From contig NZ_JABWRD020000001.1 in assembly GCF_014268785.2 (NCBI RefSeq), positions 1,687,001 to 1,751,000 of the forward strand: a DNA stretch of 64,000 bases, given 5' to 3'. The stretch comes from Pseudomonas shirazensis. Its GTDB lineage: Bacteria > Pseudomonadota > Gammaproteobacteria > Pseudomonadales > Pseudomonadaceae. Made by a program: the position numbers and the translations under genes. Of this stretch, positions 24,088 to 34,722 are shown piece by piece (the stretch's first letter is position 1; each line of letters opens with the position of its first letter). The notes under the pieces were generated by a model, which had not been told where the DNA came from, did not search any database, and saw only the letters and a list, made by a program, of their open reading frames with translations.

Positions 24088-25467
24088 ATGAGTTCGATCG
24101 AACAAGGGCCCGGCGCGGCAGCGCCTGACAATGAACTGGTCCTTGGCCTGGAGGACAAGCCGCGGCCGCTGATTGCCATGCTCGCTGCCCTGCAGCATCT
24201 GCTGGCGATCATCGTGCCGATCGTTACCCCGGGCCTGTTGATCTGTCAGGCGCTGGGCGTTTCAGCGCGGGATACCAACCTTATCGTATCCATGTCGCTG
24301 GTGATTTCGGGGATTGCCACCTTTGTTCAGTGTCGGCGCTTCGGGCCGTTTGGTGCGGGGCTGTTGATCGTACAGGGCACCAGCTTCAACTTTGTCGGGC
24401 CGTTGATTGCCGGTGGTGCGTTGATGGTCAAGCAAGGCACGCCGGTTGAGGGTGTGATGGCGGCGATCTTTGGTGTGGTGATTGCCGGCTCCTTCGTCGA
24501 GATGGGCGTGTCGCGCATTCTGCCGTTTATCAAACGCCTGATCAGCCCGTTGGTGACCGGCATCGTGGTGCTGATGATCGGTCTGACCTTGATCAAGGTC
24601 GGCTTGATCAGCATGGGCGGTGGCTTCACGGCGATGGCCAATGGCACTTTTGCCAACGGCGAAAACCTGCTGCTGTCGGGGGTGGTGCTGGCAATCATCG
24701 TGCTGCTCAACCGCATCCCGGTGGTGTGGATGCGCAGCTGCGCCATCGTCATCGCACTGGCGGCGGGCTATGCCCTGGCCGGTTACATGGGCCGGCTGGA
24801 CTTTACCGGCATGCATGAGGCGGCACTGTTCCAGGTACCGACGCCGCTGCACTTTGGCCTGAGTTTCTCGTGGGCGTTGTTTATTCCGATGCTGGTGATC
24901 TATCTGGTGACGTCGCTGGAAGCCATAGGTGACGTAACGGCGACCAGCAAGGTTTCGCGTGAACCGGTCGAAGGCCCGGTGTGGATGCAGCGGATCAAGG
25001 GTGGCGTGCTGGTCAACGGCGCCAACTCGCTGCTGGCTGGGGTGTTCAATACCTTCCCGAGTTCGATCTTTGCGCAGAACAATGGCGTGATTCAACTGAC
25101 CGGGATTGCCAGCCGCCACATTGGTATCTGGATCGCTGCCATGCTGGTATTGCTGGGGTTGTTCCCAACCGTTGCCGGGGTGATTCAGGCAGTGCCGGAG
25201 CCGGTGCTGGGTGGCGCGGCGATGGTGATGTTTGGCGCCGTTGCTGCTTCGGGGATCAATATCCTCGCCAGCACGCGGCTGGACCGGCGTGCCCTGCTGA
25301 TCATCGCGGTATCGCTGGCCTTGGGCCTGGGCGTGGCGCAGGTGCCGGAGTTTCTTGCGCACATGCCGTCGGCGCTGCGTAACGTGCTGGAGTCGGGCGT
25401 GGCCACCGGTGGCATCTGCGCGCTGGTACTGAACTGGTTCTTGCCCGAGAGCAAGGCGCAACAGTGA
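24088..25467 (+). CDS. Nucleobase:cation symporter-2 (uracil/xanthine/urate permease)
   Basis: 459 residues, about fourteen membrane segments. The NAT signature is present as FAQNNGVIQLTGIASR, with the preceding VFNTFPSSIF and the substrate-site TSLEAIGDVTATS. These features fit the purine (xanthine/urate) branch, XanQ/UacT-like, more than uracil-specific UraA. The start at 24088 (MSSIEQGP) is preferred; an ATG lies 11 codons upstream. Inner-membrane proton symport. Confidence 0.88.
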   Translation: MSSIEQGPGAAAPDNELVLGLEDKPRPLIAMLAALQHLLAIIVPIVTPGLLICQALGVSARDTNLIVSMSLVISGIATFVQCRRFGPFGAGLLIVQGTSFNFVGPLIAGGALMVKQGTPVEGVMAAIFGVVIAGSFVEMGVSRILPFIKRLISPLVTGIVVLMIGLTLIKVGLISMGGGFTAMANGTFANGENLLLSGVVLAIIVLLNRIPVVWMRSCAIVIALAAGYALAGYMGRLDFTGMHEAALFQVPTPLHFGLSFSWALFIPMLVIYLVTSLEAIGDVTATSKVSREPVEGPVWMQRIKGGVLVNGANSLLAGVFNTFPSSIFAQNNGVIQLTGIASRHIGIWIAAMLVLLGLFPTVAGVIQAVPEPVLGGAAMVMFGAVAASGINILASTRLDRRALLIIAVSLALGLGVAQVPEFLAHMPSALRNVLESGVATGGICALVLNWFLPESKAQQ

Positions 25468-25540
25468 GCATTGCCCCGCCGGTAGCGGTGGCGGGGTTGT
25501 TTTGCTTTATCATGGCCGGATCACGTTGCAAGAGCCTCCC

Positions 25541-25933
25541 ATGAAATTCGCCATCGCGGTTTTTTCCCCGGCCCATGCGCCCTCCTCGCGTCGCGCCCTG
25601 CGCTTCGCCGAGGCGGCGCTGGCCGGCGGGCATCAGATTGCCCGACTGTTCTTCTATCAGGACGGGGTGCACAGCGCCTCGGCCAACGTCGTCACGCCGC
25701 AGGATGAACTGGACGTGGCTGCGCAGTGGCGTGCGTTCATCGAAGGCAATCAGCTCGACGCGGTGGTGTGCATCGCTGCCGCCCTGCGCCGCGGCGTGCT
25801 GGATGCCACCGAAGCCAACCGCTACCAGCGCCCTGCCGTGAACCTGCCGGCACCCTGGGAGCTGTCAGGGCTGGGCCAGTTGCACGAGGCGGCGCAGGTT
25901 GCCGACCGTCTGGTCTGTTTTGGAGGCGATTGA
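25541..25933 (+). CDS. tusD: Sulfurtransferase TusD
   Basis: 130 residues, DsrE fold. The persulfide-carrying Cys is in DAVVCIAAALRRGV. TusD works in the TusBCD hexamer that relays sulfur from TusA to TusE for 2-thiolation of tRNA wobble uridine, which ends at MnmA (also in this window, 58754). First gene of the tusDCBE unit, with start codon overlaps along the row. Confidence 0.93.
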   Translation: MKFAIAVFSPAHAPSSRRALRFAEAALAGGHQIARLFFYQDGVHSASANVVTPQDELDVAAQWRAFIEGNQLDAVVCIAAALRRGVLDATEANRYQRPAVNLPAPWELSGLGQLHEAAQVADRLVCFGGD

Positions 25934-25934
25934 A

Positions 25935-26294
25935 GTGGCCAAATCCTTGTTGATCATCAGCCGCCAGGCACCGTGGAGCGGCCCATCCGCACGCGAAGCG
26001 CTGGACATCGCCCTGGCTGGCGGCGCCTTTGATCTGCCGCTGGGCATGCTGTTCATGGATGACGGCGTGTTCCAGCTCGCCGCTGCCCAGCAGCCAGCCT
26101 CGCTGCAGCTCAAAGACCTCGCCGCCAACCTCCAGGCGCTGCCGATGTTTGGCGTAGAAAAGCTGTTCGTCTGTGCCCACAGTGTGGCTGAACGCGGCCT
26201 GGACCCGGCCAGCCTGAGCTTGCCGGTCGAGGTGCTGGATGATGCAGCGCTGGCGGCATTGATTGGCCGTTATGACCAGGTGGTAACGCTCTGA
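25935..26294 (+). CDS. tusC: Sulfur relay protein TusC
   Basis: 119 residues from a GTG one base after the tusD stop, with a GGAGG site. VAKSLLIISRQAPWSGPSAREALDIALAGGAF is the DsrF/TusC start; LGMLFMDDGVFQL is conserved. Subunit of the TusBCD relay; overlaps tusB start by one base. Confidence 0.9.
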   Translation: MAKSLLIISRQAPWSGPSAREALDIALAGGAFDLPLGMLFMDDGVFQLAAAQQPASLQLKDLAANLQALPMFGVEKLFVCAHSVAERGLDPASLSLPVEVLDDAALAALIGRYDQVVTL

Positions 26295-26590
26295 TGACGA
26301 CCCTGCATGTAATCAGCCACTCGCCCTTTGGCGACAATCGCCTGGCCAGCTGCCTGCGTTTGCTCGGTACCGATGACGCCATCCTGCTCTGCGGCGATGC
26401 GGTTTACGCACTGCGCGCAGGCACCGCGCCGCAGCAACTGCTGCAAACGGCACGGTTGCAGCACCGCCTGTTCGCCCTCGCTGAGGATGCCCAGGCGCGT
26501 GCCATCGACAGCACCTTGGCCGAAGCGGTGGACTACCCCGCCTTCGTCGAGTTGTCGTTGCGCTTCGACAAAGTGAACAGCTGGCTATGA
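26294..26590 (+). CDS. tusB: Sulfur relay protein TusB
   Basis: 98 residues, DsrH family: MTTLHVISHSPFGDNRLASCLRLLGTDDAILLCGDAVYAL. Third subunit of the TusBCD complex. Starts in a TGATG overlap with tusC and overlaps tusE at ATGA. Confidence 0.9.
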   Translation: MTTLHVISHSPFGDNRLASCLRLLGTDDAILLCGDAVYALRAGTAPQQLLQTARLQHRLFALAEDAQARAIDSTLAEAVDYPAFVELSLRFDKVNSWL

Positions 26591-26922
26591 ACGCATTGAC
26601 TGTCGGCGAGCATCACATCGCTCTGGACAAGGACGGCTTTCTGCTCGACCTGCAAGACTGGTCCCCCGCCGTCGCCGAGGCTCTGGCCGAGCGCGAAGGT
26701 ATCGCGCTCAGCCCCGAGCACTGGGAAGTGCTCGAGGTGCTGCGCGGGTTCTATCAGGAGTACCAGCTGTCACCGGCCACGCGCCCGCTGATCAAGTACA
26801 CCGCGCTCAAGCTGGGCGTGGAAAAAGGCAACAGCCCGCACCTCAACCGCCTGTTCAATGGCACTCCCGCCAAACTTGCCGCCAAGCTGGCGGGCCTGCC
26901 CAAGCCGACCAATTGCATATGA
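26587..26922 (+). CDS. tusE: Sulfur carrier TusE (DsrC family)
   Basis: 111 residues ending PKPTNCI; the penultimate Cys accepts persulfide sulfur from TusD. Internal blocks DLQDWSPAVAEALAEREGIALSPEHWEVLEVLRGFY and LNRLFNGTPAKLAAKLAGLPKP are typical of DsrC. It delivers sulfur to MnmA. Confidence 0.94.
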   Translation: MNALTVGEHHIALDKDGFLLDLQDWSPAVAEALAEREGIALSPEHWEVLEVLRGFYQEYQLSPATRPLIKYTALKLGVEKGNSPHLNRLFNGTPAKLAAKLAGLPKPTNCI

Positions 26923-27932
26923 CCGAGCCACTCCCCGAACCGCGCCCGCTGACCCTGCACACCCCTGCCGAGCACCCGTTCGCCGAATTCGTGCGCATCC
27001 TCGGCAAAGGCAAGCGCGGCGCCCGCGGCCTGAGCCGTGAAGAAGCCCGTGCGGCGATGACCTTGCTGCTTGAAGGCAAGGTCGAGGACACCCAACTGGG
27101 TGCCTTTCTCATGCTGCTGCGGCACAAGGAAGAAAGCGCTGAAGAGCTCGCCGGCTTCACCGAAGCCCTGCGCGCGCACCTGCAAGCCCCGCAGATCGCG
27201 GTCGATCTGGACTGGCCGAGCTATGCCGGCAAGAAACGTCACCTGCCGTGGTACCTGCTGGCGGCCAAGTGTCTGGCAGGCAACGGCGTGCGCATCATGC
27301 TCCACGGCGGCGGCGCGCACACCGCCGGGCGTATGTATACCGAACAGTTGCTCGGCCTGCTGCAGATCCCGCTGTGCCGAGACTGGGCATCGCTGGCTCG
27401 CACCCTGGATGATCAGCAACTGGCGTTCTTCCCACTGCAGGACTGGGCGCCGCAGTTGCAGCGCATGATCGACCTGCGCAACACCCTTGGCCTGCGCTCG
27501 CCGATCCACTCTCTGGCGCGGGTGCTCAACCCGCTGGCGGCGCGCTGCGGCCTGCAAAGCATCTTCCACCCGGGCTATCAGGCCGTACACCGCGAGGCCA
27601 GCCGCCTGCTCGGCGATCACGTAATTGTGATAAAGGGCGATGGTGGCGAGATCGAGATCAACCCGGACGTGGCCAGCCATCTGTACGGCGCCAGCGGCGG
27701 CGAGAATTGGGACGAGGAATGGCCCGCCATGAGCGCCCAGCGCCATGTCAAACCGGCCACCCTGCAACCCGAGCACCTGCTGGCGGTCTGGCGCGGCGAG
27801 GCGCAGGACAGCTACGGCGAAATGGCCGTGGTCGCCACCATGGCGCTGGCCCTGCGAGGCCTGGGCAAGGATCGCGATCAGGCCTTTGCCGACGCGCAGC
27901 GGTTCTGGGCGGATCGCAACAAGATCGACTAA
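26919..27932 (+). CDS. ybiB: YbiB/TrpD2 family nucleic-acid-binding protein
   Basis: 337 residues with the anthranilate phosphoribosyltransferase fold: GARGLSREEARAAMTLLLEGKVEDTQLGAFLMLLRHKEES. TrpD2/YbiB members lack the conserved PRPP site and bind DNA or RNA; they are part of the LexA regulon in E. coli. Coupled by ATGA overlap to tusE, as in other Pseudomonas. Confidence 0.85.
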   Translation: MTEPLPEPRPLTLHTPAEHPFAEFVRILGKGKRGARGLSREEARAAMTLLLEGKVEDTQLGAFLMLLRHKEESAEELAGFTEALRAHLQAPQIAVDLDWPSYAGKKRHLPWYLLAAKCLAGNGVRIMLHGGGAHTAGRMYTEQLLGLLQIPLCRDWASLARTLDDQQLAFFPLQDWAPQLQRMIDLRNTLGLRSPIHSLARVLNPLAARCGLQSIFHPGYQAVHREASRLLGDHVIVIKGDGGEIEINPDVASHLYGASGGENWDEEWPAMSAQRHVKPATLQPEHLLAVWRGEAQDSYGEMAVVATMALALRGLGKDRDQAFADAQRFWADRNKID

Positions 27933-28028
27933 TTCGATAGATACCACGCAGTCTTTGCGCTATTTATCCGAACGCTAGTCCCTAGACTGGGCTCCAAAGA
28001 CAAATCACTTTTGTACAAGGAGCTCAGC

Positions 28029-28991
28029 ATGGGCCTTTTGATTGACGGTCGCTGGCATGACCAGTGGTACCAGACCAACAAAGACGGCGCGTTCCAGCGC
28101 GAGAACGCCCAACGGCGCAATCAGCTGCCCAAGGCCGAAGCCGGTCGCTATCACCTGTACGTGTCACTGGCCTGCCCGTGGGCGCATCGCACGCTGATCG
28201 TCCGCGCGCTCAAAGGCCTTGAGCCGTTGATCGATGTTTCGGTGGTGAGCTGGCTCATGGGCGAGCACGGCTGGACCTTTGATCAGCAGCAAGGCTCCAG
28301 CGGGGATTACCTCGATGGCCTGCAGTACATGCACCAGCGCTACACCCGCGACGACCCCAGCTATACCGGTCGCGTCACTGTGCCGGTGCTGTGGGACAAG
28401 CAGGAACAACGCATCGTCAACAACGAGTCAGCCGAGATCATCCGTATCTTCAACAGCGCCTTCAATGCGCTGACCGGCAACCACCTCGACCTCTATCCCG
28501 AAGCCCTGCGCCCTACCATCGATGCGCTCAACGAGCGGATTTACCCGGCCATCAACAATGGTGTCTACCGGGCGGGCTTCGCAACTTCGCAGGAAGCCTA
28601 CGAAACCGCGTTCGATGAGGTGTTCAACGAACTGGACCATCTCGAGCAGCTACTGAGTGGCCAACGCTACCTGGCGGGCGAGTACCTGACTGAAGCCGAC
28701 GTGCGCCTGTTCACCACGCTGGTGCGCTTCGATGCGGTGTATCACGGCCACTTCAAGTGCAACCTGCGCCGCCTCAGCGATTACCCGAACCTGTCCAACT
28801 GGTTGCGTGAGCTGTATCAGTGGCCGGGCGTGGCCGAGACGGTGAACATGGAGCATATCCAGAAGCACTATTACCTCAGCCACAAGACCATCAACCCCAA
28901 CGGCATCGTGCCCAAGGGCCCGCTGCAGGACTTCAACGCGGCGCATGATCGTCAGCGCTTGCCTGGCAAAGGTATCTGGCAAGGCGCTTGA
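28029..28991 (+). CDS. yqjG: Glutathionyl-hydroquinone reductase
   Basis: 320 residues. A thioredoxin-like N-domain carries the nucleophilic Cys in VSLACPWAHRTLI, followed by an all-helical GST C-domain (LSGQRYLAGEYLTEADVRLFTTLVRFD). The xi-class GST reduces glutathionyl-hydroquinones back to hydroquinones with glutathione. AAGGAG lies eight bases upstream of the ATG at 28029. Stand-alone gene. Confidence 0.92.
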   Translation: MGLLIDGRWHDQWYQTNKDGAFQRENAQRRNQLPKAEAGRYHLYVSLACPWAHRTLIVRALKGLEPLIDVSVVSWLMGEHGWTFDQQQGSSGDYLDGLQYMHQRYTRDDPSYTGRVTVPVLWDKQEQRIVNNESAEIIRIFNSAFNALTGNHLDLYPEALRPTIDALNERIYPAINNGVYRAGFATSQEAYETAFDEVFNELDHLEQLLSGQRYLAGEYLTEADVRLFTTLVRFDAVYHGHFKCNLRRLSDYPNLSNWLRELYQWPGVAETVNMEHIQKHYYLSHKTINPNGIVPKGPLQDFNAAHDRQRLPGKGIWQGA

Positions 28992-29000
28992 GCCGAGACC

Positions 29001-29023
29001 GCCACCGCGGTCTACGCGGTGGC
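29001..29023. terminator. Hairpin between convergent genes
   Basis: Perfect nine-base stem GCCACCGCG / CGCGGTGGC with a five-base overlap loop, lacking a strong T run. It separates yqjG from the convergent dehydrogenase gene. Confidence 0.5.
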
Positions 29024-29036
29024 ATCTCAAGCGCAG

Positions 29037-29819
29037 TCAGTCGCGCATGAAGCCGCCGTCGACGTCCATGATCTCGCCGGTAACAAAGCCCGCCTCCGCC
29101 GATGCCAGAAAGCACACCGCTGCGGCAATATCCCGCGGCGTACCCGCCCGGCCCAAGGGCATCTGCGCCAGCAGCTGGGCGCGGGCCTGCGGTGCCAGCA
29201 CACTGGTCATTTCAGTGTCGGTCAGGGCTGGTGACACCGCATTGACAGTGATGTCGAACGGCCCCGCCTCGCGCGCCAAACCTTTGGTCAGGGCGATCAC
29301 CGCACCCTTGGCGGCGGCATAACAACTGTTGCCGAGCAGCCCTCCTCCACGCTTGCCGGCCACCGAGGCGATATTGATGATGCGCCCGCAGCGGCGATCC
29401 ATCATGCCCGGCAGCACCGCCTTGGCGCAGAAGAACACGCTGTTGAGGTCGATCGCCATGACCCGGTTCCATTCCGCCGTGGTCAGCTCCAGCAGCGGTA
29501 CGGTGGATACGATGCCGGCATTGTTGACGAGGATATCGACCGGCCCGAGCAGCCGCTCGACCTCATCGACCATCGCCAGCACCTGCTCCTCCTGAGCCAC
29601 GTCCACTGCCACGCCGATGGCCTGAATGCCCTGCGCACGCAGCGCTTCGGCAGCTCGTTCGGCTGCAATCGGATCAAGGTCGGCCAGGGCCACCTGGGCC
29701 CCGCAATGACCAAGCGCGACGGCAATCGCATGGCCGATACCGCGGGCGGCACCGGTCACCAAAGCGGTGCGGCCAGCGAGGCTGAAGTTCATCGGGGCGT
29801 AGGCGGCAGCTGTACTCAT
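29037..29819 (-). CDS. Short-chain dehydrogenase/reductase 1 of the catabolic cluster
   Basis: 260 residues from the ATG behind AAGGAAA. NAD(P) motif TGAARGIGHA, NNAG at ILVNNAGIV, catalytic Ser in NIASVAGK and Tyr-Lys in SCYAAAKGAV. ADLD after the second strand suggests NAD(H). The FabG/3-hydroxyacyl-CoA type is likely; with SDR 2 at 32035 it may oxidise a hydroxy intermediate before thiolysis. It follows the activator gene on the same strand, 89 bases downstream. Confidence 0.85.
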   Translation of the reverse strand: MSTAAAYAPMNFSLAGRTALVTGAARGIGHAIAVALGHCGAQVALADLDPIAAERAAEALRAQGIQAIGVAVDVAQEEQVLAMVDEVERLLGPVDILVNNAGIVSTVPLLELTTAEWNRVMAIDLNSVFFCAKAVLPGMMDRRCGRIINIASVAGKRGGGLLGNSCYAAAKGAVIALTKGLAREAGPFDITVNAVSPALTDTEMTSVLAPQARAQLLAQMPLGRAGTPRDIAAAVCFLASAEAGFVTGEIMDVDGGFMRD

Positions 29820-29908
29820 TATTGTTATTTCCTTGATGAGGGCGAACTCAGGCTCACCCCCTGCGCAGCAAGGGGTGTTCAAGCAAAGAGGATCAGGTGG
29901 GTTGCGGC

Positions 29909-30958
<1,050 letters not shown>

Positions 30959-31107
30959 CTTTTATTGTTCTATAGCTTGTGACTATGTCGGCGGGCGACG
31001 CTTGTGGCGTGGCCGGGGCCGATGGGGTGTGGCCTGATCACATTAAGTAGGCGGACTTATATTTTCCAATACATAATCAAGCATCCACTGATACCTTTGC
31101 GAGCATC

Positions 31108-32031
31108 ATGATCGAACTTCGCCATCTTCAGTACTTCCGCACCCTGGCCGAGACCCTGCACTTCGGCCGCGCCGCCGAGCGCCTGCATATCTCCCAGCCG
31201 CCGCTGTCGCGGCAAATTGCCCTGCTGGAAGAGGAACTGGGGGTGAAGCTGTTCGACCGCTCACGGCGGCGGGTCGAGCTGACCGAGGCCGGGCAGCGCT
31301 TTTACCTTGATACCGGCACGGTGTTCGCCGCCTTCGAGCAGGCCAAGCGTAACGCCCTGGCAGCGGCACGCGGCGCTGCGGGCGAGTTGTCGGTGGGGTT
31401 CATGATGTCGACCGCCTACAGCATCACCCCGGCCATCACCCGCCGGTATGCTGCGTTGTTCCCGCAGGTCAATCTGAAGCTGACCGAGACCCTGCCGCTG
31501 GACCTGGCACAGGACATCAGCAGCGGCCACAAAGACGTTGCCATCATGTACCGACCGCAGGACTGCAGCGGGCTGGAGACGGTCACGCTGTACCGCGAAG
31601 AGATGACCCTGGTGTTGCCACCCGGCCACCGCCTGATGCAGCAGGAGCTGATCGAGCCACAATCATTGGCGGGCGAGCCGTTCATTATCGTGCCGCGGCG
31701 AATCGCCCCGGCGCTGCATGACATGATCTGCAACTACTGCCTGCAACACGGCGTGACACCGAACATCGGCATGGAGATCAACCTGCAGCAGACCATCGTC
31801 AACCTGGTCGGCGAAGGCCTGGGCGTGGCCATCGTGCCGCGCTCGATGCGCAACATGCGCCTGGCCACCACCAGCTTCAAACCGCTGCGCAACGCGCCGG
31901 TGATCGAAGTAGTCGCAGTGTGGAAGGCAGACAATCACAACCCGTGCATTGCCACCTTCGTCGAGGCGGCGCTGCAAGCCGGCGAGCAGGCTACGCGTGA
32001 GGACCACGCGCAGCGGCTGCTGGAGGGATAA
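31108..32031 (+). CDS. LysR-type transcriptional regulator of the catabolic cluster
   Basis: 307 residues. Winged HTH at the start (IELRHLQYFRTLAETLHFGRAAERLHISQPPLSRQIALLEEELG), of the BenM/CatM-like group that responds to catabolic acids, then a two-lobe effector domain. It is divergent from the sigma54 activator gene (150-base gap) and convergent with SDR 2. A LysR and a sigma54 activator in one cluster suggests layered control. Confidence 0.88.
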   Translation: MIELRHLQYFRTLAETLHFGRAAERLHISQPPLSRQIALLEEELGVKLFDRSRRRVELTEAGQRFYLDTGTVFAAFEQAKRNALAAARGAAGELSVGFMMSTAYSITPAITRRYAALFPQVNLKLTETLPLDLAQDISSGHKDVAIMYRPQDCSGLETVTLYREEMTLVLPPGHRLMQQELIEPQSLAGEPFIIVPRRIAPALHDMICNYCLQHGVTPNIGMEINLQQTIVNLVGEGLGVAIVPRSMRNMRLATTSFKPLRNAPVIEVVAVWKADNHNPCIATFVEAALQAGEQATREDHAQRLLEG

Positions 32032-32034
32032 CGC

Positions 32035-32829
32035 TCAGATTTCGAGAATGCCCGAAGCCATGAACCCGCCGTCCACCGGGATCACATGGCCACTGATGTA
32101 GGAGGCATCCTCGGACGCAAGAAACGCCACCGCACCAGCCATCTCCGCCGGCGTGCCATAGCGGCGCAGCGGCACCGCGCGGGCATACGACTCACGGGTG
32201 GCCGCCGAATGCAGCGCCTGGGTCAGCGGCGTATCCACCGGCCCTGGCGCGATGCCATTGACGGTGATGCCGTGCTCGGCCAGCTCCACAGCCATCTGCC
32301 GGGTCAGGCCGATCACCGCCGCCTTCGACGTGCCATAGGCGGTACGGCCCATGCTGGCGCGCATACCGCTGATCGAGGCAACGTTGACGATGCGCCCCCA
32401 GCCCCGTTCGCGCATTAGCTGCGCGGCGTGCTGGCTGCAGAGCAAGGTGCCGGTCAGGTTGATATTCATCAAGCGCTGCCAGCCTTCAAGCTCGGTATCG
32501 AGAAACGCCTGGGTGCGCGCCACGCCGGCATTGTTGACCAGCACATCGCAGCGGCCAAAGCGCTCGCGCAGCGCTGCGAACAACGCGCTGATCGACTGCG
32601 CATCACCGACATCGATGGCCATCGCCTGGGCCTCGATGCCCTGCACCCGCAGCCCGGCGACCATCTCCTCTGCCGCCGCAAGGTTGATATCGGCCACCAC
32701 CACGGTGTGGCCATCGTGGCCGAGGCGCTCGGCAATGGCAGCACCGATGCCCATGGCAGCCCCGGTCACCACGGCCACCCGACCATAGCCCGGCGCGTTG
32801 CGTGTTGTTGTTTTCGCAGCTTGGCTCAT
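32035..32829 (-). CDS. Short-chain dehydrogenase/reductase 2 of the catabolic cluster
   Basis: 264 residues. NAD(P) motif TGAAMGIGAAI, VLVNNAGVAR, Ser in NVASISGMRAS and Tyr-Lys in RTAYGTSKAAV. VADIN fits NAD(H) preference. It is the last gene of the dctP-dctQM operon, 12 bases after the TRAP permease gene, so it probably acts on the imported compound. Confidence 0.85.
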   Translation of the reverse strand: MSQAAKTTTRNAPGYGRVAVVTGAAMGIGAAIAERLGHDGHTVVVADINLAAAEEMVAGLRVQGIEAQAMAIDVGDAQSISALFAALRERFGRCDVLVNNAGVARTQAFLDTELEGWQRLMNINLTGTLLCSQHAAQLMRERGWGRIVNVASISGMRASMGRTAYGTSKAAVIGLTRQMAVELAEHGITVNGIAPGPVDTPLTQALHSAATRESYARAVPLRRYGTPAEMAGAVAFLASEDASYISGHVIPVDGGFMASGILEI

Positions 32830-32841
32830 GACAGCACTCTC

Positions 32842-34722
32842 TTAAAGGAAACCAATGGAAATCCACGGGAAGCAGGCTACTACCGCCAGCGCTACCAGCA
32901 GCGCCCCGAGGTAACCCCAGACGCGACGAATAACGTGGTCGGACGAGGTTTTGCTGATGGCGCAGGCGGCATAGAAACCGACCCCCAGCGGCGGCGCGAA
33001 CAAGCCCACGCCCATCGCCAGGATCACCACCATGGCGTAGTGCACCGGGTGAATGCCAAGCATCTCGGCCAGCGGGAACATCAACGGGCCGAACAGTACG
33101 ATGGCCGGAATGCCTTCAAGCACGCTGCCCAGAATCAGAAACACGAGAATCGTCACCACCATGAAGCCGAAGGTGCCGCCCGGGATTTCCTCGATCAGTT
33201 CCACCAGCGAGGCGGAGAAGCCAGATTGAGTCAGTGCCCAGGCCATCGCCGATGCCATGCCGATGATCAGCAGGATCGCCCCCGACAGCGACGCCGCTTC
33301 CAGCAGCATCGGATACAGCCGGGCAAAGTCGATATGACGCATGAACAAGTGCATGACCAGGCCGACCAGCACCACGTAGGCGACACCAATCGTCGACACC
33401 TCGGTCGCGGTCGCCGCGCCTTCGAGCACTGCCACGCGGATCAGCAACGGCAAGGCCAAGGCTGGCAAGGCGATGAGGAAGGTCTTGCCCACCCGCGACA
33501 TCGGCGCGCGCTCGATCTTCGGCGCGTCTTCCTTGCGTGAACGCCACCAGCACACCGCAGCAATGGCAATGGTCGCGACCACGGCGGGCATCAGGCCGCC
33601 GATGAACAGCGCGGTAATCGAAACGCTGCACACCGCACCGATGGTGATCAGCACCAGGCTCGGCGGAATGGTCTCGGTCATGGCCCCGGTAGCAGCCAGC
33701 AGCGCCGCCAGTTCTTCGGGCTTGGAGCCGCGTTTTTTCATTTCAGGGAACAGCGCCGGTGCGACTGCAGCCATGTCGGCCACTTTCGAGCCGGAAATCC
33801 CCGACACCAGAAACATCGCCCCCAGCAGCACATACTGCAGGCCGCCACGGACATGACCGAGCAGCGAGGCCATGAAGTCGATCAGCGTGCGGGCCATGCC
33901 CGACAGCTGCAGCACCACGCCGAGCAGCACGAACAGCGGCACCGCCAGCAGGACCAGATGTGACATGCCCTCGTCCATCCGGCCGACCACGATCGACAGC
34001 GGCGCATGAGTCACCAGCGCCAGATAGGCCATAGTCGCAGTGCCGAAGGCGAAAGCAATCGGGATACCGCCAAACACGCAGGCACCGAGCAACACCAGGA
34101 AGAACACCACCAGATTGTAGTTACCCATGGCCGCCAGCAGCGGCTGCGCCAGCCACAGCACCGCGGCCACTGCCGCAACCACCACCAGCCCGGCCATGAA
34201 CTGGCGCACCGTCGAATAACGCGCCATCCGCGCCACCGCAGCCAGCAGCATCAAAACCGCGCCAACCGGCAAGGCCGCCGCCCGCACACCGTCGGGAATG
34301 CCCAGCGCCGGCGTGGTGATCGACATCTGCTCGTGGGAGTGTTCCATGGCCGGTGAGATGATCATCGCCACGAACAAACATACGATCAGCGCCGACAACG
34401 TCTCGCTGAACCCGCGCCAAGCAATCGGCAGCTTGTTGACCAAGGCCGACATGCGCATGTGCTCGCCACGGTCGAGTGCCAGCACCGCGCCGAACATCGA
34501 CAGCCAGATAAACAGCGACGAGGCCAGCTCGTCGGTCCAGATCAGTGGGCTGTGCAGCACATAACGGGAGATCACCCCCGCCAGCAGCACCAGCGTCTCG
34601 ATTACCATCAAGGTAACGGCGAGTGCGCCAACGACGCGCATGATCCAGCTGTTCAGACAGATCAGCGCCCGGGCCGGCAGGCGCAGCGATTGGTTAGGGG
34701 CCATGACGGCTGGCGCGCTCAT
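32842..34722 (-). CDS. TRAP transporter fused permease (DctQ-DctM)
   Basis: 626 residues. The small four-helix DctQ-like part spans about residues 20-175 (RYVLHSPLIWTDELASSLFIWLSMFGAVLALDRGEHMRM). The large DctM part follows (VPLFVLLGVVLQLSGMARTLIDF, GSKVADMAAVAPALFPEMKKRG, ATGAMTETIPPSLVL). Fused QM permeases are a known TRAP subtype. It imports organic acids with Na+ and works with the binding protein whose gene overlaps at one base. Confidence 0.93.
   Translation of the reverse strand: MSAPAVMAPNQSLRLPARALICLNSWIMRVVGALAVTLMVIETLVLLAGVISRYVLHSPLIWTDELASSLFIWLSMFGAVLALDRGEHMRMSALVNKLPIAWRGFSETLSALIVCLFVAMIISPAMEHSHEQMSITTPALGIPDGVRAAALPVGAVLMLLAAVARMARYSTVRQFMAGLVVVAAVAAVLWLAQPLLAAMGNYNLVVFFLVLLGACVFGGIPIAFAFGTATMAYLALVTHAPLSIVVGRMDEGMSHLVLLAVPLFVLLGVVLQLSGMARTLIDFMASLLGHVRGGLQYVLLGAMFLVSGISGSKVADMAAVAPALFPEMKKRGSKPEELAALLAATGAMTETIPPSLVLITIGAVCSVSITALFIGGLMPAVVATIAIAAVCWWRSRKEDAPKIERAPMSRVGKTFLIALPALALPLLIRVAVLEGAATATEVSTIGVAYVVLVGLVMHLFMRHIDFARLYPMLLEAASLSGAILLIIGMASAMAWALTQSGFSASLVELIEEIPGGTFGFMVVTILVFLILGSVLEGIPAIVLFGPLMFPLAEMLGIHPVHYAMVVILAMGVGLFAPPLGVGFYAACAISKTSSDHVIRRVWGYLGALLVALAVVACFPWISIGFL

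Noticed and set aside
24262-25461. 399-codon open frame opposite the nucleobase permease
   Set aside because: Antisense shadow of a membrane protein gene; translation is polar and His-rich without motifs.
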